From Sipunculus nudus (lineage: Eukaryota > Annelida > Sipuncula > Golfingiida > Sipunculidae), in contig CM049310.1 in the NCBI GenBank assembly GCA_026874595.1, forward strand, positions 68,030,056-68,094,055: a stretch of DNA of 64,000 bases. The letters are read 5' to 3'. How positions within the stretch are numbered: the first letter of the stretch is position 1; every line of letters starts with the position of its first letter. The notes beneath the pieces are model-generated. The model saw nothing but the letters and a program-made list of their open reading frames with translations, made no database searches and had not been told where the DNA came from. Below, piece by piece: positions 1 through 13,434 of the stretch. The translations under genes were made by a program, and so were the position numbers.

Positions 1-198
1 ACCAGTATATGCCTCGCCTCAAGCGTGCATAATTTGCCTGAAAGGTCACAAGGTGACATAAAGGTGACCGAAGAGGGGCTGGGTGGAGCCTGGGTGTGAC
101 AGGTCTCATAAAAACTTTAATAAAAAGCTACAGTTTATGGCCAATTTCTTTCAGCTTTCAAAACTAACAAGCTGAAATCCTTATGTGTGCATGATATG
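1..198 (+). mobile_element. Family A element, internal fragment
   Basis: This stretch matches 52970-53171 closely, which is the interior of a complete family A element. It shares the words GCCTCGCCTCAAGCGTGCAT and TTATGTGTGCATGATATGA. It stops at the 5' end of another A element at 199. The missing downstream half does not resume after that element at 2086, so this is a broken remnant, not a simple nested pair. Confidence 0.6.
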
Positions 199-2085
199 AC
201 AAGGGACCCATGGGTCTCGGCGCTCAGCTGAAGTTTGAAATTTTTGCAAATGCAAAATATTCTATTGTAATGTTTTTCATTTTTATAAGCATATGAGAAG
301 CTAACATGAGAAGCTAAGAGGAAAGGGGCCCTTCTACTTGGTTATATTAAAGTTCTAAATATATGACTGCAAAACGTTTACTCTGACAAGACTGTCATGA
401 AGAAAAACAGTAAAAGTTTTGAGATACTGTGATGCATATGAAAAATATACAGATGGACAGGCAAGTGGACAGAATGAACTAATACCTACATTTCACTTTC
501 AAGGAATAATGCATTTAAGTTCATATATAAGCCTATTTTTAGCATTTCCACTTTTTCCATTAATATTTTTATATGATTATTTTTTTTTTATTTACAAGTT
601 TTATCGATTTGTAAAAAAAAAATCTGAATATAAAAGTTAAAATATCAGAATTCTAAGTTGCAATCATTATATATCAAGAGTGAGCTCATATTGGGTCATA
701 TAATGCATACACATGTATTTTATTATTTTTAAATCACAAATGCCTAAACTGAATTTAAAAGAAAATAATGCCACAACATGGCATCTTCAAGATTATCCCG
801 TTGAACACTATTGAAGAGTTCAGCACATTGGAGTTTCAATACATGTTTAATTTCATTCACCGAAATAAAATAAAAGATTCAGTAAATTTGATAAAATAAA
901 AATATCTTTTCAAATAAAGTATAAACACTGTTGATTGAATGAGTGACAAACAATATCATTGTGCTAATTACTATCTCAACTATAATTTATTACTGGATTA
1001 AATAGTCAATTTCACACCTGATGAAGTTTTTACTCTTCTGAAGTAAGGAATTCCTTTTCTGATGAATATCCACACTTTCATAGCAATACGCCACTTTGTG
1101 GACACAATTAAATGTGTACTTTAATCATTATAACCCTGGTGGTACAATAAAAAATCTAAAATTTAGCATAGCCAAAAATAACAATGAATAAAATACAAAA
1201 AAAATATAACATTCATCTAGTTAATGCACCATCTGGGGCGGGGGGGGGGGGGGGGGGGGAGTGCAGGGAGGGGAAGCCTGTTAGTGGTGGCCAAGCTGAG
1301 CCAAGGCAAGTTGCCTGGGGTAGGTTACATAATTCAAGTGAAGGCTGTACTTCAAGGTGGACAAGATGACATGGTGTATGAAAACTTGAATAAAAGCTAC
1401 ACTTTTCAATCAATTCCTTTGAAATCTAGATTTTTAAAGATTAAATCCTTATGTATATATGCGGTGAAAATTAAATTAACAGTGTTTAACAGCCGTTGCC
1501 AAAGTTGGACAAAATTTAGGAATTGATTTTTTATTTATGCAAACAACTTGAAAAATTTGCAAAATTCAGATCTAATTTTGAGTAAACAATTGAATAATTA
1601 TTAAATAAAGTTATATTCCTGAAAAAAAGTCTCCAGCTTCAGCAATTCTCATGTTAAGTGGGTTAATATATATTTCCGAACTTTTTTAAAATTGCATTAT
1701 ATTTGGGCCCATAACTTCAAAACGATACGCAATACTGACCTAATGTTTAGTATGTTCATACAAAATTATGGAAGAATAGGATTACTAAATATGATCAATA
1801 ACAGATCAGTTGTTTTGAAATTAGGCAGCCTTGAAGTGTAACAATGGCTTTTTTATGGAAAACGGAGGTTTTTCCGTAATATCTCGAAGGAACGAAGTCC
1901 TAGTGACCCAATTCTTTGTATGGTAGGAGTTTTTGGAGACATCTAACAGTATGCAAAATTTTGGATTCGTAGGTCCAATGGTTTCAAAACGTGCCCTGTT
2001 AACGGACGGCCGGCCGGAGGGCCGGACGACGGACAAAGGACCACCGCTATAGCTCAGATGACTTATAGTCAGCTGAGCTAAAAAT
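199..2085 (+). mobile_element. Family A repeat element, complete (non-autonomous, Helentron-like ends)
   Basis: The 5' end carries the palindrome GACCCATGGGTC (205-216) followed by motif S, GCTCAGCTGA (222-231). The 3' end is a hairpin at 2050-2080, with arms TAGCTCAG-TGACT and AGTCA-CTGAGCTA, followed by A-rich DNA. S therefore occurs once at the 5' end and again in the 3' hairpin. A run of 20 G lies at 1240-1259. There is no coding potential beyond chance ORFs. The copy at 9321-11147 is a near full-length relative. The Helentron-type assignment rests on architecture only. Confidence 0.65.
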
Positions 2086-2195
2086 ATGACAAACAGAAAC
2101 AGGTTTTTATCCATATGCATTTGGGAAAAGATATGTCTGAAATAATGTGTGCAATAGAGAATCACCGAATGTAGTCTGTTGGCCATATTTGATTT

Positions 2196-3075
2196 TGAGC
2201 AAGTCGTAATTCAACAGGTCTGAAGAACTCATAGGTACCAACAATAAGGTTGTTGTTGAGTTATCACGCGCGAAAGGAAATCAACGATTGGGCTGTGGTG
2301 GCCATACTGGAATTCCGACAGGTCTGTTACTCGATACGTCTGGAGCCCTCACAGGTACCAATCATCCCTGTGAATTTAGGTAAGCTGCATTTGGTTGTTG
2401 TTGAGTTATTGCGCGCAAAAGAAAATCAGGGATCAGGCTGTGGCGGCCATTTTGGAATTCCGACAGGTCTGTAATTCAATGGGTCTGGAGCCCTCACAGG
2501 TACCAATCATCCCTGTGAATTTGGGTAAGCTGCAGTAGGGTGTTGTTGGGTTATTGCGCGCAAAATAAAATCATCGATCGGGCTGTGGCGGCCATATTGG
2601 AATTCTGACAGGTCTGTTATTCAATTTGTCTGGAGCCCTCATTATTACCAATCATCCCTGTGAATTTGGGAAGCTGCAGTAGGTTGTTGGTGAGTTATCA
2701 CGCGCGAAATAAAATCAGAAATCGGGCTCTGGCGGCCATATTGGAATTCCGACAGGTCTGTAATTAAATAGGTCTGGAGCCCTCATAGGTACCAATCATC
2801 CCTGTGAACTTGGGAAAGCTGCAGAAGGTTGTTGTTGAGTTATCGCGCGCGAAAAAAATTCAACGATCTGGCTGTGACGGCCATATTTGAATTCTGACAG
2901 GTCTGTAATTCAACAGGTCTGGAGCCCTCAAAGGTACCAATCATCCCCGTGAATTTTGGTAAGCTGCATTAGGTTGTCGTTGAATTATCGTGCGCGAAAG
3001 AAAGTGTCACTGACAGAAGGACGGATGGACGGACTGACACGGTGATCACTATAGGGCACCACTTGTCAAGCGGGG
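2196..3075 (+). repeat. Tandem array, about 145-bp unit, about six copies
   Basis: The word TGGAGCCCTC recurs at about 2341, 2486, 2631, 2775 and 2920, a spacing of 144-145 bp. Each unit also carries a GTGGCGGCCATATTGGAATT-like word and a GCGCGC-containing word. The array ends in an ACGG-like stretch (about 3010-3040), which suggests it is the core and 3' part of another non-autonomous element whose terminal hairpin I could not see. Related single units occur near 31145 and 31265. Confidence 0.7.
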
Positions 3076-3380
3076 TCCTAATTAAAAAGTTTTTAATCTG
3101 ATTGTTATTTAGAAACTGGACAAGCAGTTTCAGTATGACAGGTCAGCTAAATCATGCTAAGAGGGGGGCAACATTTCAATGTAAAAACAAGGCCTACAGG
3201 CCTAATGCGGACCTATGTAAAGGGATATACACCAGGTATAATGCTTCAGTGCAGGACCATTACTTCTCAAGTACATGTGTAACATGTACATGAACAATGC
3301 AAGTACTAAACATTTTGAACGAGAAACAATTACACACACATCACTGCTGAAATTCTGGCATGGGTGCACACAAAACAAAA
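3076..3380. other. Unassigned AT-rich spacer
   Basis: I see no gene, hairpin or tandem structure here. Short open frames in both strands lack splice or family support. Confidence 0.4.
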
Positions 3381-5706
3381 ACAAGGGACCCATGGGTCAC
3401 GGCGCTCAGCTGATCGTGATTGGACTATAAATGTTTCTCCACTGTGATACTATATCGAGTCGATAAAGCTTATGAATATCATGTACATGTTGGGCTATTA
3501 TAAAGGAATGTAATGTAATATGTGAGTAAATGATAAATGAAATTACCTGACTGATGGATTAATAGAGTCAAATAAAGTGGTTTATTTTTTATTTATTTAG
3601 GAGGGGTTGAAAATTGTGATATATTTGAGCAAATATGAATGCAATGACAGCAGTAATAAGCAGTAGTAGAATGATGATAAGGCTATTTGTTGAAGGATCT
3701 AAAGTGTATGGTAGTCTGCAAGCGTTCAATTTGACAGATATGATGTTATGATTAACTATGCTGATGAAGTGATTTATGAATATGTGACTGTATGACACAA
3801 TATCTCTTTAGTCTTGACAAGGTACATTATTGTGATGCCCACTATGTCTACATATTACACAATATTGACATAATTTCTTGCATGTACATAGGTACCTATG
3901 GACAAATAGTTATACAAAATATTAAAGTATGAATATATCTGATTCATCTTGTTCTTGCTTACTGAGGCTGACTTTGGGATGGGGTTCGGAGAAGGGAAAA
4001 GTGAGGGCAGCACGAAGGTGGATGTAGAAATATTCTATTTTAATATTTTTCATTTATATAAGAATATGAAAAGCTAAGAGGAAAGGGGCCCTCCTACTTG
4101 GTTATAGTAAAGTTCTAAATATATGATTGCAAACTAATACTCTGACAAGACTGTCATGAAGAAAAACAGTAAAAGTTTTGAGATACTGTGTTGCATACGA
4201 AAATTAACAGTTGGACAGGCAAGTGGACAGAATGGACTAATACCTTTATTTCACTTTCAAGAGAATAATGCATTTAAGTTTATATATAATCCTATTTTTT
4301 TAAGCAGATCCACTTTTTCCATTAAGAAGTTTTTATCTGAATCATTTTTTTATTTACAGGTTTATAAATTTTTATTAAAAACCTTAAAAAATAAGTTAAA
4401 ATATTAGAATTGTTGCAAAAGTTGCAATCATTATATATACAGAGTAAAAAACATTGGGTCATATTATGCATACACATATATTTTATTATTTTAAAATCAT
4501 AAATGTTTAAACTGATTTTAAAAGAAAATAATGCCATAACATGGCATCTACAAGAATATTCCTTGAATCACTATTAAAAAGTTTTGCACATTGGAGTTTT
4601 CAGGACATGCTTAATTTTATTCACCAAAATAAAATAAATGTAAATTTGACAAAATAAAACATCTTTTCAAATAAAGTATACACACTGTTGGTTGAATGAG
4701 GGACAAACAATATCATTGTGCTAATTTACTATCCCAGTTTTAATTAATTACTGGAATTAATTGTCAATTTCACACCTGGTGAAGTTTTTACTCTTCTGAA
4801 GTAAGGAATAACTTATCTCATGAACATCCACACTTTCACTGCAATACACCACTTTGTGGACACAATTAAATGTACACTTTAATCATTGTAACCCCTGGTG
4901 GTTCAATACAAAATCTAAAATGTAGCATGTCCAAGAATAAAATAAAATACAGAAAATTATAACATTCATCTAGTTTATGCACCAGCGGGGGGGGGGGGGG
5001 GGGATGAGTGCAGGGCAGAGGGGAAGTCTGCTAGTAGTGGCCAAGCTGGGCCAAGGTACGCTGCCTGGGGTGGGTTACATAATGCAAGTGAAGGCTGTAC
5101 TACTAGGTGGGCAGGATGTAAACAACACTTGACATGGTGTATGAAAACATGAATAAAAGCTATTCATTCCAATCAATTTCTTTTGAAAGTTCAGATTTTA
5201 AAAGATTAAATCCTTATGCATATATGCTGGGAAAATTAAATCAACAGTGCCAAAGTTGGACAAAATTTAAGGTATTGATTTTTTATTTATGCTAATAACT
5301 TGAAAAATTTGCAAAATACAGATCTAATTTTGGGTAAACAATTGAATCTTGATTAAATAAAGTTATATTCCTGAAAAAAAGTCTCTAGGTTCAGCAATTC
5401 TCATGTTAGGTGAGTAAATATATTTCCTGATTTTTTAAAAAATTGCATTATGTTTTGGCCCATAACTTCAAAATAATACCCAATACTGACCTTATTTTTG
5501 GTATGTTCATAGAAAATGTATAAAAGAATGTGAATACTAAATACGATCAAAAACAGATCAGTGATTTTGATATTAGGCAGCCTTGAAGTGTAACAATGGC
5601 TTTTTTTTATGGAAAACGGAGTTTTTTTCCTTAATATCTCGAAGGAACAAAGTCCTAATGACCCAATTTTCGGTATGGTAGGAGATTTTGGGGACATCTA
5701 AAATTA
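3381..5706 (+). mobile_element. Family A element, rearranged and lacking its 3' end
   Basis: The A-type 5' end is at 3381 (GACCCATGGGTC palindrome, then S). About 600 bp of sequence not seen in other copies follows (3414-4023). From about 4024 to 5706 it parallels the copy at 199-2085, including a run of 17 G at 4987-5003 at the same relative place. Similarity stops at 5706 before the expected ACGG stretch and 3' hairpin. Confidence 0.55.
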
Positions 5707-6552
5707 TGTCAACAGCCTGGGGAGCAAAGAGATGTGCACTGAATGACCTACAGTCATCAAAGTGGACTGCTGGACAATGTAAGGGAAAACAACAAGAGCC
5801 TTCAAAAAAATTCAATAACTAGCCAAATTTTGCAGCTTTTATTTTAAAATTTCAGATTTTAACAGATTAAACCCTTATGTATACATGGTGTGAAAATTAA
5901 ATCCACAGTACTTACAGGAAAAAAACGTGCCATGGCCAAAGTTGGGCAAAATTTAAGGTACCAATTTTATATTTTTGCCAATATTTAAAAAAATTTAACA
6001 ATTTTTGGTCTAATTTTTGGTATACAATTAAATTTTGATTAATTAAAGTTGTATTACTGGAAAAAAGTCCCTACCTTTAACACTTTTGGTTTTAAGTGAC
6101 CAAATATCTTCCTAATTTTTTTACAAAGTCCATTATGTTTGGGCCCATAACTTTTTAAATTATATAATACTGACTTAATATCTGGCATGTACATAGGAAC
6201 TATATAGAGGAATATTTATGGTAATAATGAATAAAACCAAATGAGTGGTTTTGATATTAGGCAGTCCTGAAGTGTGAAAATAGATTTCTAATAAAAAAAT
6301 TGAGGTTTTTCCTTAATATCTCAAAGGAACGAAGTCCTATTGACCCAATTTTTGGCATGGTAGGAGATTATGGCGACATCTAACTGTATGCCGAAATTCA
6401 GATTCGTAGGTCCAACGGTGTCGAAACGTGCCAGTCTTACGGACGGACATCCAGACTGACAGACAGACGGACAGACGGACGGACAGACGGACGGACGACG
6501 GACAATGGACCATGACTATAGCTCAGATGACTTAAAGTCAGCTGAGCTAATG
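5707..6552 (+). mobile_element. Family A element, 3' part with ACGG microsatellite and hairpin
   Basis: From about 5815 this is the 3' half of a second A subfamily, similar to 53820-54485. It has a long impure ACGG/ACAG array (6433-6505) and an intact terminal hairpin at 6519-6549 of the form TAGCTCAG...CTGAGCTA. The first 100 bp after the junction is unassigned. Confidence 0.6.
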
Positions 6553-7470
6553 ATTGGCGCTGGCACCACCAGTTTTGTATACAACGAAGCTATAAGAGTT
6601 ATATATATATATATGCCCAATTTAAGACTGATATGTCAAACCCCTCCTGCTAAATAAGCAGGGACAAACACTGTGCAAAAATAATTGTACGTGGCGCCAC
6701 CAGTCTTGTACACAATAAAGCTTTCCGATACGTATAAATATGCCCAATTTCAGGCTGATGTATCCAATTCCTCCGTAGAAATAAGCAGGCGCATACACTG
6801 TGCAAAAGTCATTGTAGGTGCCGATGGCCGTCTAGCGAACGAGAAAGTAATCAAAGATGCATAGACTGGTCAAAATATCAAACTTGACCCGTTGGTTTAA
6901 TTGATACAGTTGGCAGTCTGCCAAAGCTTTAAATAGATCCAGGCTGACCTTTGGCCTGTTGCTAAATCTGAAATAGTTGAGAGTCTGCCAAGCTATATAT
7001 AGATACAGACACAATCTTGGCCTATTGGTAAATCTGTTTACACATACTGAAAGACTTTGGCTAAAATGTTTTTTTTTTTAAATCTTTGCATTATCTGACA
7101 CAGTTGGCAGTTTGCCAAAGCTTGAATAGATCCAGGCTGAACTTTGGTGTCAAATCTGATGCAGTGGGCAGTCTGTCAAGCTATAAATAGAATACAGCTA
7201 CAGCAATGAGTCAACTCATGACCTATACCTGGCTGCACTGTGTGAACTCTTGACCCGTTGGTTTAATTGATACAGTTGGCAGTCTGCCAAAGCTTTAAAT
7301 AGATCCAGGCTGACCTTTGGCCTGTTGCTAAATCTGAAATAGTTGAGAGTCTGCCAAGCTATATAAAGATACAGACACAATCTTGGCCTATTGGTAAATC
7401 TGATTACACATACTGAAAGACTTTGGCTAAAATGTTTTTTTTTTAAATCTGATGCATTCATAAGATTTTT
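6553..7470. repeat. Direct duplication of about 200 bp and GGTGGCGCCACC-like units
   Basis: A block beginning CTTGACCCGTTGGTTTAATT occurs at 6883-7086 and again at 7249-7450 with few differences, both ending in a T-run followed by AAATCT. Upstream, two units of about 130 bp near 6560 and 6690 carry variants of the GGTGGCGCCACC palindrome followed by AGT(T/C)TTGTA. The short open frames in the two copies are the same repeat and not genes. Confidence 0.6.
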
Positions 7471-9320
7471 TTTAGCTCAGCTGACGGAAAGCAATTCCCA
7501 TTGTCCATCGTCCGACTGTTAACAGGGCACAAATTGTAACCACTGGACCTAGAACCTTCTAACTTGACAACCAGGAAGGTCCATGAAAAATTTCCTTGGA
7601 AACCGGAAATTAAGTCTCTGTTTCCCATATACTCCGAGCTGTGGGGTTCAGAAGTACCCCCCCCCTGAATAATTGAAAATTTGATACAAAAGCTCATGTA
7701 TCTGAAAAACTTATGCATTGATCACTATGATTCTGTGCATGCATATTCATCATGACGTGTTTCATCAGTTTCTGCAGACAGGTGGCGCCACCTGGATTTT
7801 TTTTTTCTCGAATTTTTACGCATTGTTTTCTCCATTTTTGAGTCCTTTAAAGATGCGGCTATCCGTTAATTGGGCACAAATCATAACCACTGAACCTAGA
7901 ATCTTTTAAAATGACATCCTGGGAGGTCATTGAAGTCTCCTAGGAATCCTGAAATTAGGTCTCCGTTTCCCATATCTTCCAAGCTACGGAGCTTATAAAT
8001 ACCCCCAGAATAATTAAAAATTTTATACCAGAGCAGGGTACAAATCATAACCATTGCACCTAGAATCTTCTAACTTTAGATCCTCAGAGTTTCTCAAAAG
8101 TTCACATCAGAAACCTGAAATTAGGTCTCTGTTATCTATATTATCCGAGCTAACAGGCTCTAAGGTTCCCCCAGATTAATTAAAAATTTGATACAAAGCT
8201 CCAGTATTCGAACAACTAATGCATTGATCACCATGATTTTTGTATGCATTTTGACCATGGAATGTTTCATCAGTTCCTGCAGACTGGTGGCGCCACCTGA
8301 AATTTTTTTTCGAATTTTTAAGCATTTTTTCCTCTATTTTTTAAACCTTTCAAGAGGCAGTCGTCTGTTAACAGGACAGAAATCATAACCACTGAACCAA
8401 TAATCTTCCAACTTGACATCCTCAAAAGTTCTCCTCAGAAACCTGTGACCTTTATTCTCCGAGTTACAGGCCATGTTTGAGCAACCTAGAAATAATGCAA
8501 AATACAAATTGACAGATTTCTCAGGAACGCCTGAATGGAAAAATTCATCAAACCAAAACCATTTGAACAAATTTTAGAGAGAGCTGGGTCTCAGGGGTCA
8601 TTCCTCTGAAATACTGAACCATTTGGCTGAAAGATTTTTGAGAAGAAGATTTAATTTTAGCTTTTGTCCCCCATAAAATATAAGGTAATGCTGGTGGCGC
8701 CACAATTTAAACACTCAATCCCATTACATTTGATGTGACAGATTTTTGCATAAAATTTGGGGATGCTAGCTCCTGCTATTCCTGAGAAATTATGGATTAA
8801 TGTACTGATGGCTGATGACCCCTGTACAAAAAAAATGTTCATGCAGGTGACGCCACCAATACCTCAATTTCAAATATGATTCATGTGACCAACATTTGCA
8901 TAAAATTTGGTGATGATAGCTCCAGCCATTCCTGAGATTGTAATTTTAGTATGCTTTTTTGGACAGATGACTAAGTTCAGATGTAACTCGGCCAAAAATC
9001 ACCGAACTTGAACCATTCCAACAAAATTGAGAGAGATTTTTCCAGGAATCATTTATATGAAATATTGGACATTTTGGTTGAACAGTTTCCGATAAGAAAA
9101 CTGTAAAGGTTTTTCAGCTTTTTTTTCTCTAAAATCTAAGAAAATGCAGTAAGCCAAAAAATAAGCAAAATCGGATAGAGTTTTTTAGATGACTAATTTT
9201 TTTTGCATAAAATTCGGTGATGCTAACTCCGGCCATTTTCAAGATAGCATGGGTTAATGTACAGATGAAAGGAGACGCCACACCGCACAAGCTCACAGGT
9301 TCGCTAAAAAAAAACAAAAA
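7471..9320. repeat. Old composite repeat block with GGTGGCGCCACC palindromes
   Basis: Near 7480 there is a degraded, inverted A-type 3' end (TTAGCTCAGCTGAC). Exact GGTGGCGCCACC palindromes occur near 7782 and 8286, with variants near 8692 and 8846. The segment from about 8840 to 9085 resembles 56600-56850. No coding region is supported. Confidence 0.45.
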
Positions 9321-11147
9321 AACAAGGGACCCCTGGGTCACAGCGCTCAGCTGAAGTTTGAAATTTTTGCAAATCCAAAATATTCTATTGTGATGTTTTT
9401 CATATATGTGGGAAGTTATGAGGAAGGGGGCCCTCCTTATTGGTTATAGTAAAGTTCAGAATATATGACTGCAAAACTAATACTCTGACAAGACTGTCAT
9501 GAAGAAAAACAAAGTTTTGAGATACTGTAGTGCATATGAAAAATTTACAGATTGACAGGCAAGTGGACAGAATGGACTGATACCTTTCTTTTACTTCAAG
9601 GGAATAATGCATTAAAGTTTATATTAAAACCTCTTTTTTAACATATCCACTTTTTCAATTTTTTTTATTTACAAGTTTTATAAATTTGTAATAAAAAAAT
9701 CTGAAAATTTAAATTAAAATATCAGAATTCTAAGTTGCAATCATTATTTATCCAGAGCCGTAGCTCATATCGGGTTATATTATGCATACACATATATTTT
9801 ATTATTTTTAAAATCACAAACGTTTAAACTGAATTTAAAAGAAAATAATGCCACAACATGGCATCTTCAAGATTATTCCTTGAATCACTATTAAAAAGTT
9901 TTGTACAAATGAGTTTTCAGTACATGCTTAATTTTATTCACCAAAATAAAATATTCAATAAATTTGATAAAATAAAAATATCTTTTCAAATAAAGTAAAA
10001 GCACTGTTGGTTGAATGAGGGACAAACAATATCATTGCTCTAATTACTATCTCAGCTATAATTTATTACGGGATTATATAGTCAATTTCACACCTGAGGA
10101 AGTTTTTACTCTTCTGAAGTAAGGAATTACTTATCTGATGAACATCACACTTTCATAGCACTTTGTGGACACAATTCAATGTGCACTTTAACCATTGTAA
10201 CCCTGGTGGTACAATACAAAATCTAAAATGTAGCATAGCCTAGAATAAGAATGAACTAAATACAGAAAATTATAACATTCATCTACTTTATGCACCAGCT
10301 GGAGGGGGGGGGGGGGGGGGAGTGCAGGCAGAGGGGAAGCTTGCTAGTAGTGGCCAAGCTGAGCCAGGGCAAGCTGCCTCGGGTAGGTTACTAAACACAA
10401 TAAGTGAAGGCTTTACTACTAAGTGGGCTTAATGTCAACAACACTTCACATGGTGTATGAAAACTTGAATAAAAGTTTCTCTTTTCAATCAATTCCTTTG
10501 AAATCTAGATTTTTAAAGATTAAATCCTTATGTATATATGCAGTGAAAATTAAATCAAGTGTTTACAGGGAAAAAACGTGCCATAGCCAAAGTTGGACAA
10601 AATTTAAGGTATTGATTTGTTTATGCTAATAACTTAAAAAAGTATTTTCAAAATTCAGATCTAATTTTGGGTATACAATTTAATCTTGATTAAATAAAGT
10701 TATACCCCTGAAAAAAGTCTCAAGCCTCAGCATTTCTCATGTTAAGTGAGTTAATATATTTCCTGATTTTTAAAAAATTCCATTATATTTGGGCCCTTAA
10801 CTTCAAAACAATACGCAATACTGACCCAATTTTTGGTATGTTCATAGAGAATTTATGGAAGAATATAAATACCAAATATGATCAAAAAAAGATCAGCAGT
10901 TTTGATATTTGGCAGCCTTGGAAGTGTAACAATTGCTTTTTTTTATAGAAAACGGAGGTTTTTCCTTAATATTTCAAAGGAATAAAATCCTAGTGACCCA
11001 ATTTTTGATATGTTAAGAGATTTTGGGGACATCTAACTGAATGCAAAATTTTGGATTCATAGGTCCAACGGTTTCAAAACATGCCCTGTTAATGGCCAGA
11101 CGGACAGACGGACGAATGACGGACTTATAGTCAGCTGAGCTAAAAAT
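9321..11147 (+). mobile_element. Family A element, near-complete, 3' hairpin missing one arm
   Basis: The 5' end is A-type with one mismatch in the palindrome, followed by S. It runs collinear with 199-2085, including a run of 17 G at 10304-10320. At the 3' end the ACGG stretch runs directly into the right hairpin arm (about 11123-11142); the left arm TAGCTCAG is deleted. The element ends about 80 bp beyond a candidate poly(A) signal of the zinc-finger gene. Confidence 0.65.
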
Positions 11148-11223
11148 CATTGTGACCTCTGACAAAAGTATTTGGAATTACTGTAAATCACAGGCAAAGA
11201 CTTCAGAATCAAAAAGCAATTGT

Positions 11224-11229
11224 TTTATT
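11224..11229 (-). promoter_or_regulatory. Candidate poly(A) signal of the zinc-finger gene
   Basis: On the minus strand this reads AATAAA, about 230 nt past the stop codon at 11462. The 3' untranslated region would then be about 250 nt. Other AT-rich near-matches occur nearby, so the choice is tentative. Confidence 0.4.
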
Positions 11230-11461
11230 TTACAGATAGAAAACAACTAAACATTCTTGTGGGCTAATAGCAGCAACTGAGTATTAATAATTCCACTACC
11301 AAAACAGTAGTGTTACTTTTGTCAATGTTATATCTAACATTCTGACATATATTATTATTAACATTATATATATGTACCATTATGACAGAAAAACAATGAT
11401 GAATATTAAATGGTATGTGTGGTATATAACTAATCATTCTTTGATAAATGCATTACTGATG

Positions 11462-13434
11462 TTATGAGATGTGATGTCGTGTCATCATGTGGCGTGTTAG
11501 GTAATATTTGGAGACATATTTTAAACAAACAGGACATTTCTTTCTGGGATTTTTTTGTGTCCCCGTATTGTATGTCCGCGTCCATTTTTTGTTGCGTCTA
11601 CGATGCATGAGTTCGTGTCTGACTAAATTCTCTTTGCTTGGAAAATCTTTTTCACAGTATTTACATGTGTGGAGAGTGAGGTCCATGGAATCGCCAAACG
11701 TGTGCACGGCCAGTATATGATCCTCCAGCTCACTCTTGGAAGCGAAAGTGGCGTCACATTCATCACAGGCAGGAGGCGCCACGTTCTGCTCTTTTGGCTT
11801 GTGTGACAGCGCAATGTGGTCATCAAGACCTGCTCTACTCCCATAAATCAACTCACAATGTTCACATGAAAAGCCCTTGTTGACCTTGGGTTTTTCATCT
11901 GTGTGTATTTCTTGGTGTTGTAGGTAATCATGCAGGTCACAGAATGTACTATTACAGCGATCACAAACATACCGTTCATCTTTGGTCTTACTTGTATTCA
12001 TGATATCTTTCAGTTTGACTGCTAGTTCAGACTTTTCCCCAGAACAGTTTTCTACTGTAATAAATGGTCCATCTGCTGGTATCTGACTCGCAGCAGCTAT
12101 TACGTCTTTTATACATGACACTTTTGGTACCAATGCACCAGTTGGCATATCTGATATAGCTGATAAATCCATTGAATTGCTTTTGAATGAACAGTGCATT
12201 ACCTGTGTACCCGTGAGGATACCTTGAGAGTATGTATCCAGCCTCACACATCCAATCCCTGAGCTTATTTCTACACATTTTGCTGGTGTTGGCTCGGCTC
12301 TCCTAACCATTCCCACATCAACAACAGGTTTCTGGGGGTATCTGAATGGTCGCATTTTGATTCCTTTTGTTTTGACTTTTCCTGACAATGCCGACCTGGC
12401 TCTCATACCATTCATATGGCGCTGTTCATGTTTCATGAGGTCATAGTTCCTCTCAAATGCTTTGCCACAGTATCTACATAGTTTGCGGCTATCAAAATGT
12501 GCCTTCACATGTTTTTCCATTTGTATGCGAGCCATGGTGCCATAAGAACAAAACTTGCACCGCATTCGCACCTGTCCTGTGGAACTTGGATACATTTGGA
12601 CAAAGTCAAATATACTCTGATCTGGTGACAGTTGAGGGGGACTCACCAGATTTGTGTGTTTGGAAGAAGTGATCGGTGACATCATTTGCATATGGTCAGT
12701 TTGGCCAGGAGACAAAATTGGCACAGGGGGGACTGGAGAAGCTGTGTGTGGTGCCTGGCTTGGCATAGCTGGATACAGTAACGTGGAGTCGGCTGTGGAT
12801 GGAGCCATGCCGTCATTTAACATGACCATGGGGTGATCATCTGTACTCAGTGCTGATGGTATTGCCGTCATTGCTGCAGCTGTAGAGTAAATCTGCTCAG
12901 CACCATGAGAGGAGGGGGCAGCCTCCAGGTCTTTGCTGTACAATATATCATCAGCAGCTCCGTCTACAGCTGTATCTACACTGAGGCAGGGTTTAGGGGA
13001 GATGCTGGATGACTGGGGGGTAGCACCTTCAGCATGCTTCACTTGGTCATTGCCTGCTGATCCAGTCACTGATAATATGACAGGTCCTTCCTTTGAAGTT
13101 ATTCCTTCTGTTTCAGTTTGTTCATCTTCAGCTGCTGTATCAGCTTCTTCCATCTTCTGTGAAGGATCAGGTCTAGATGGTTGCCTGGGTGACGTCTGCT
13201 CCTGTTTGACAGTCACTTGGTTCTCTGTGACAACTTGAACTGGTTCCTGACATTTACTGTGGGTGTCTGTGGTTTCTTCATCTGGATGTTCTTGGTTGGG
13301 TTCCTCTTTGTGAAGGTCCCTGCCTCCTGTTGCTGTACCCATGGCTGCGATGTCTGTGGGTGCTGGAGTTAAACTTGGCCAGCTATCATATTCACTTGTC
13401 TGCATAGGCGCCTGAAGACCAGACTCTATATTTT
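11462..13434 (-). CDS. Zinc-finger gene, terminal coding exon 6 (fingers 3-9)
   Basis: The acceptor follows a long T tract (TTTTTAG|AA) and enters in phase 1. It codes residues 500-1156. The first 290 residues are acidic and Ser/Thr/Pro-rich, with VKQEQTSP at 575-582. Fingers 3 and 4 (C792-H812 and C819-H839) are a pair. Fingers 5-9 fill 990-1153, with H-x4-H spacing in fingers 6, 7 and 9. A basic RRRNKK segment lies near 1111 between fingers 8 and 9, possibly a nuclear localisation signal. The protein ends HHIS. Confidence 0.9.

Noticed and set aside
1-198. Simple nested insertion of the A element at 199-2085 into the fragment at 1-198
   Set aside because: The expected continuation of the outer element is not found after 2085, unlike the clear nested case at 30.6-33.1 kb.
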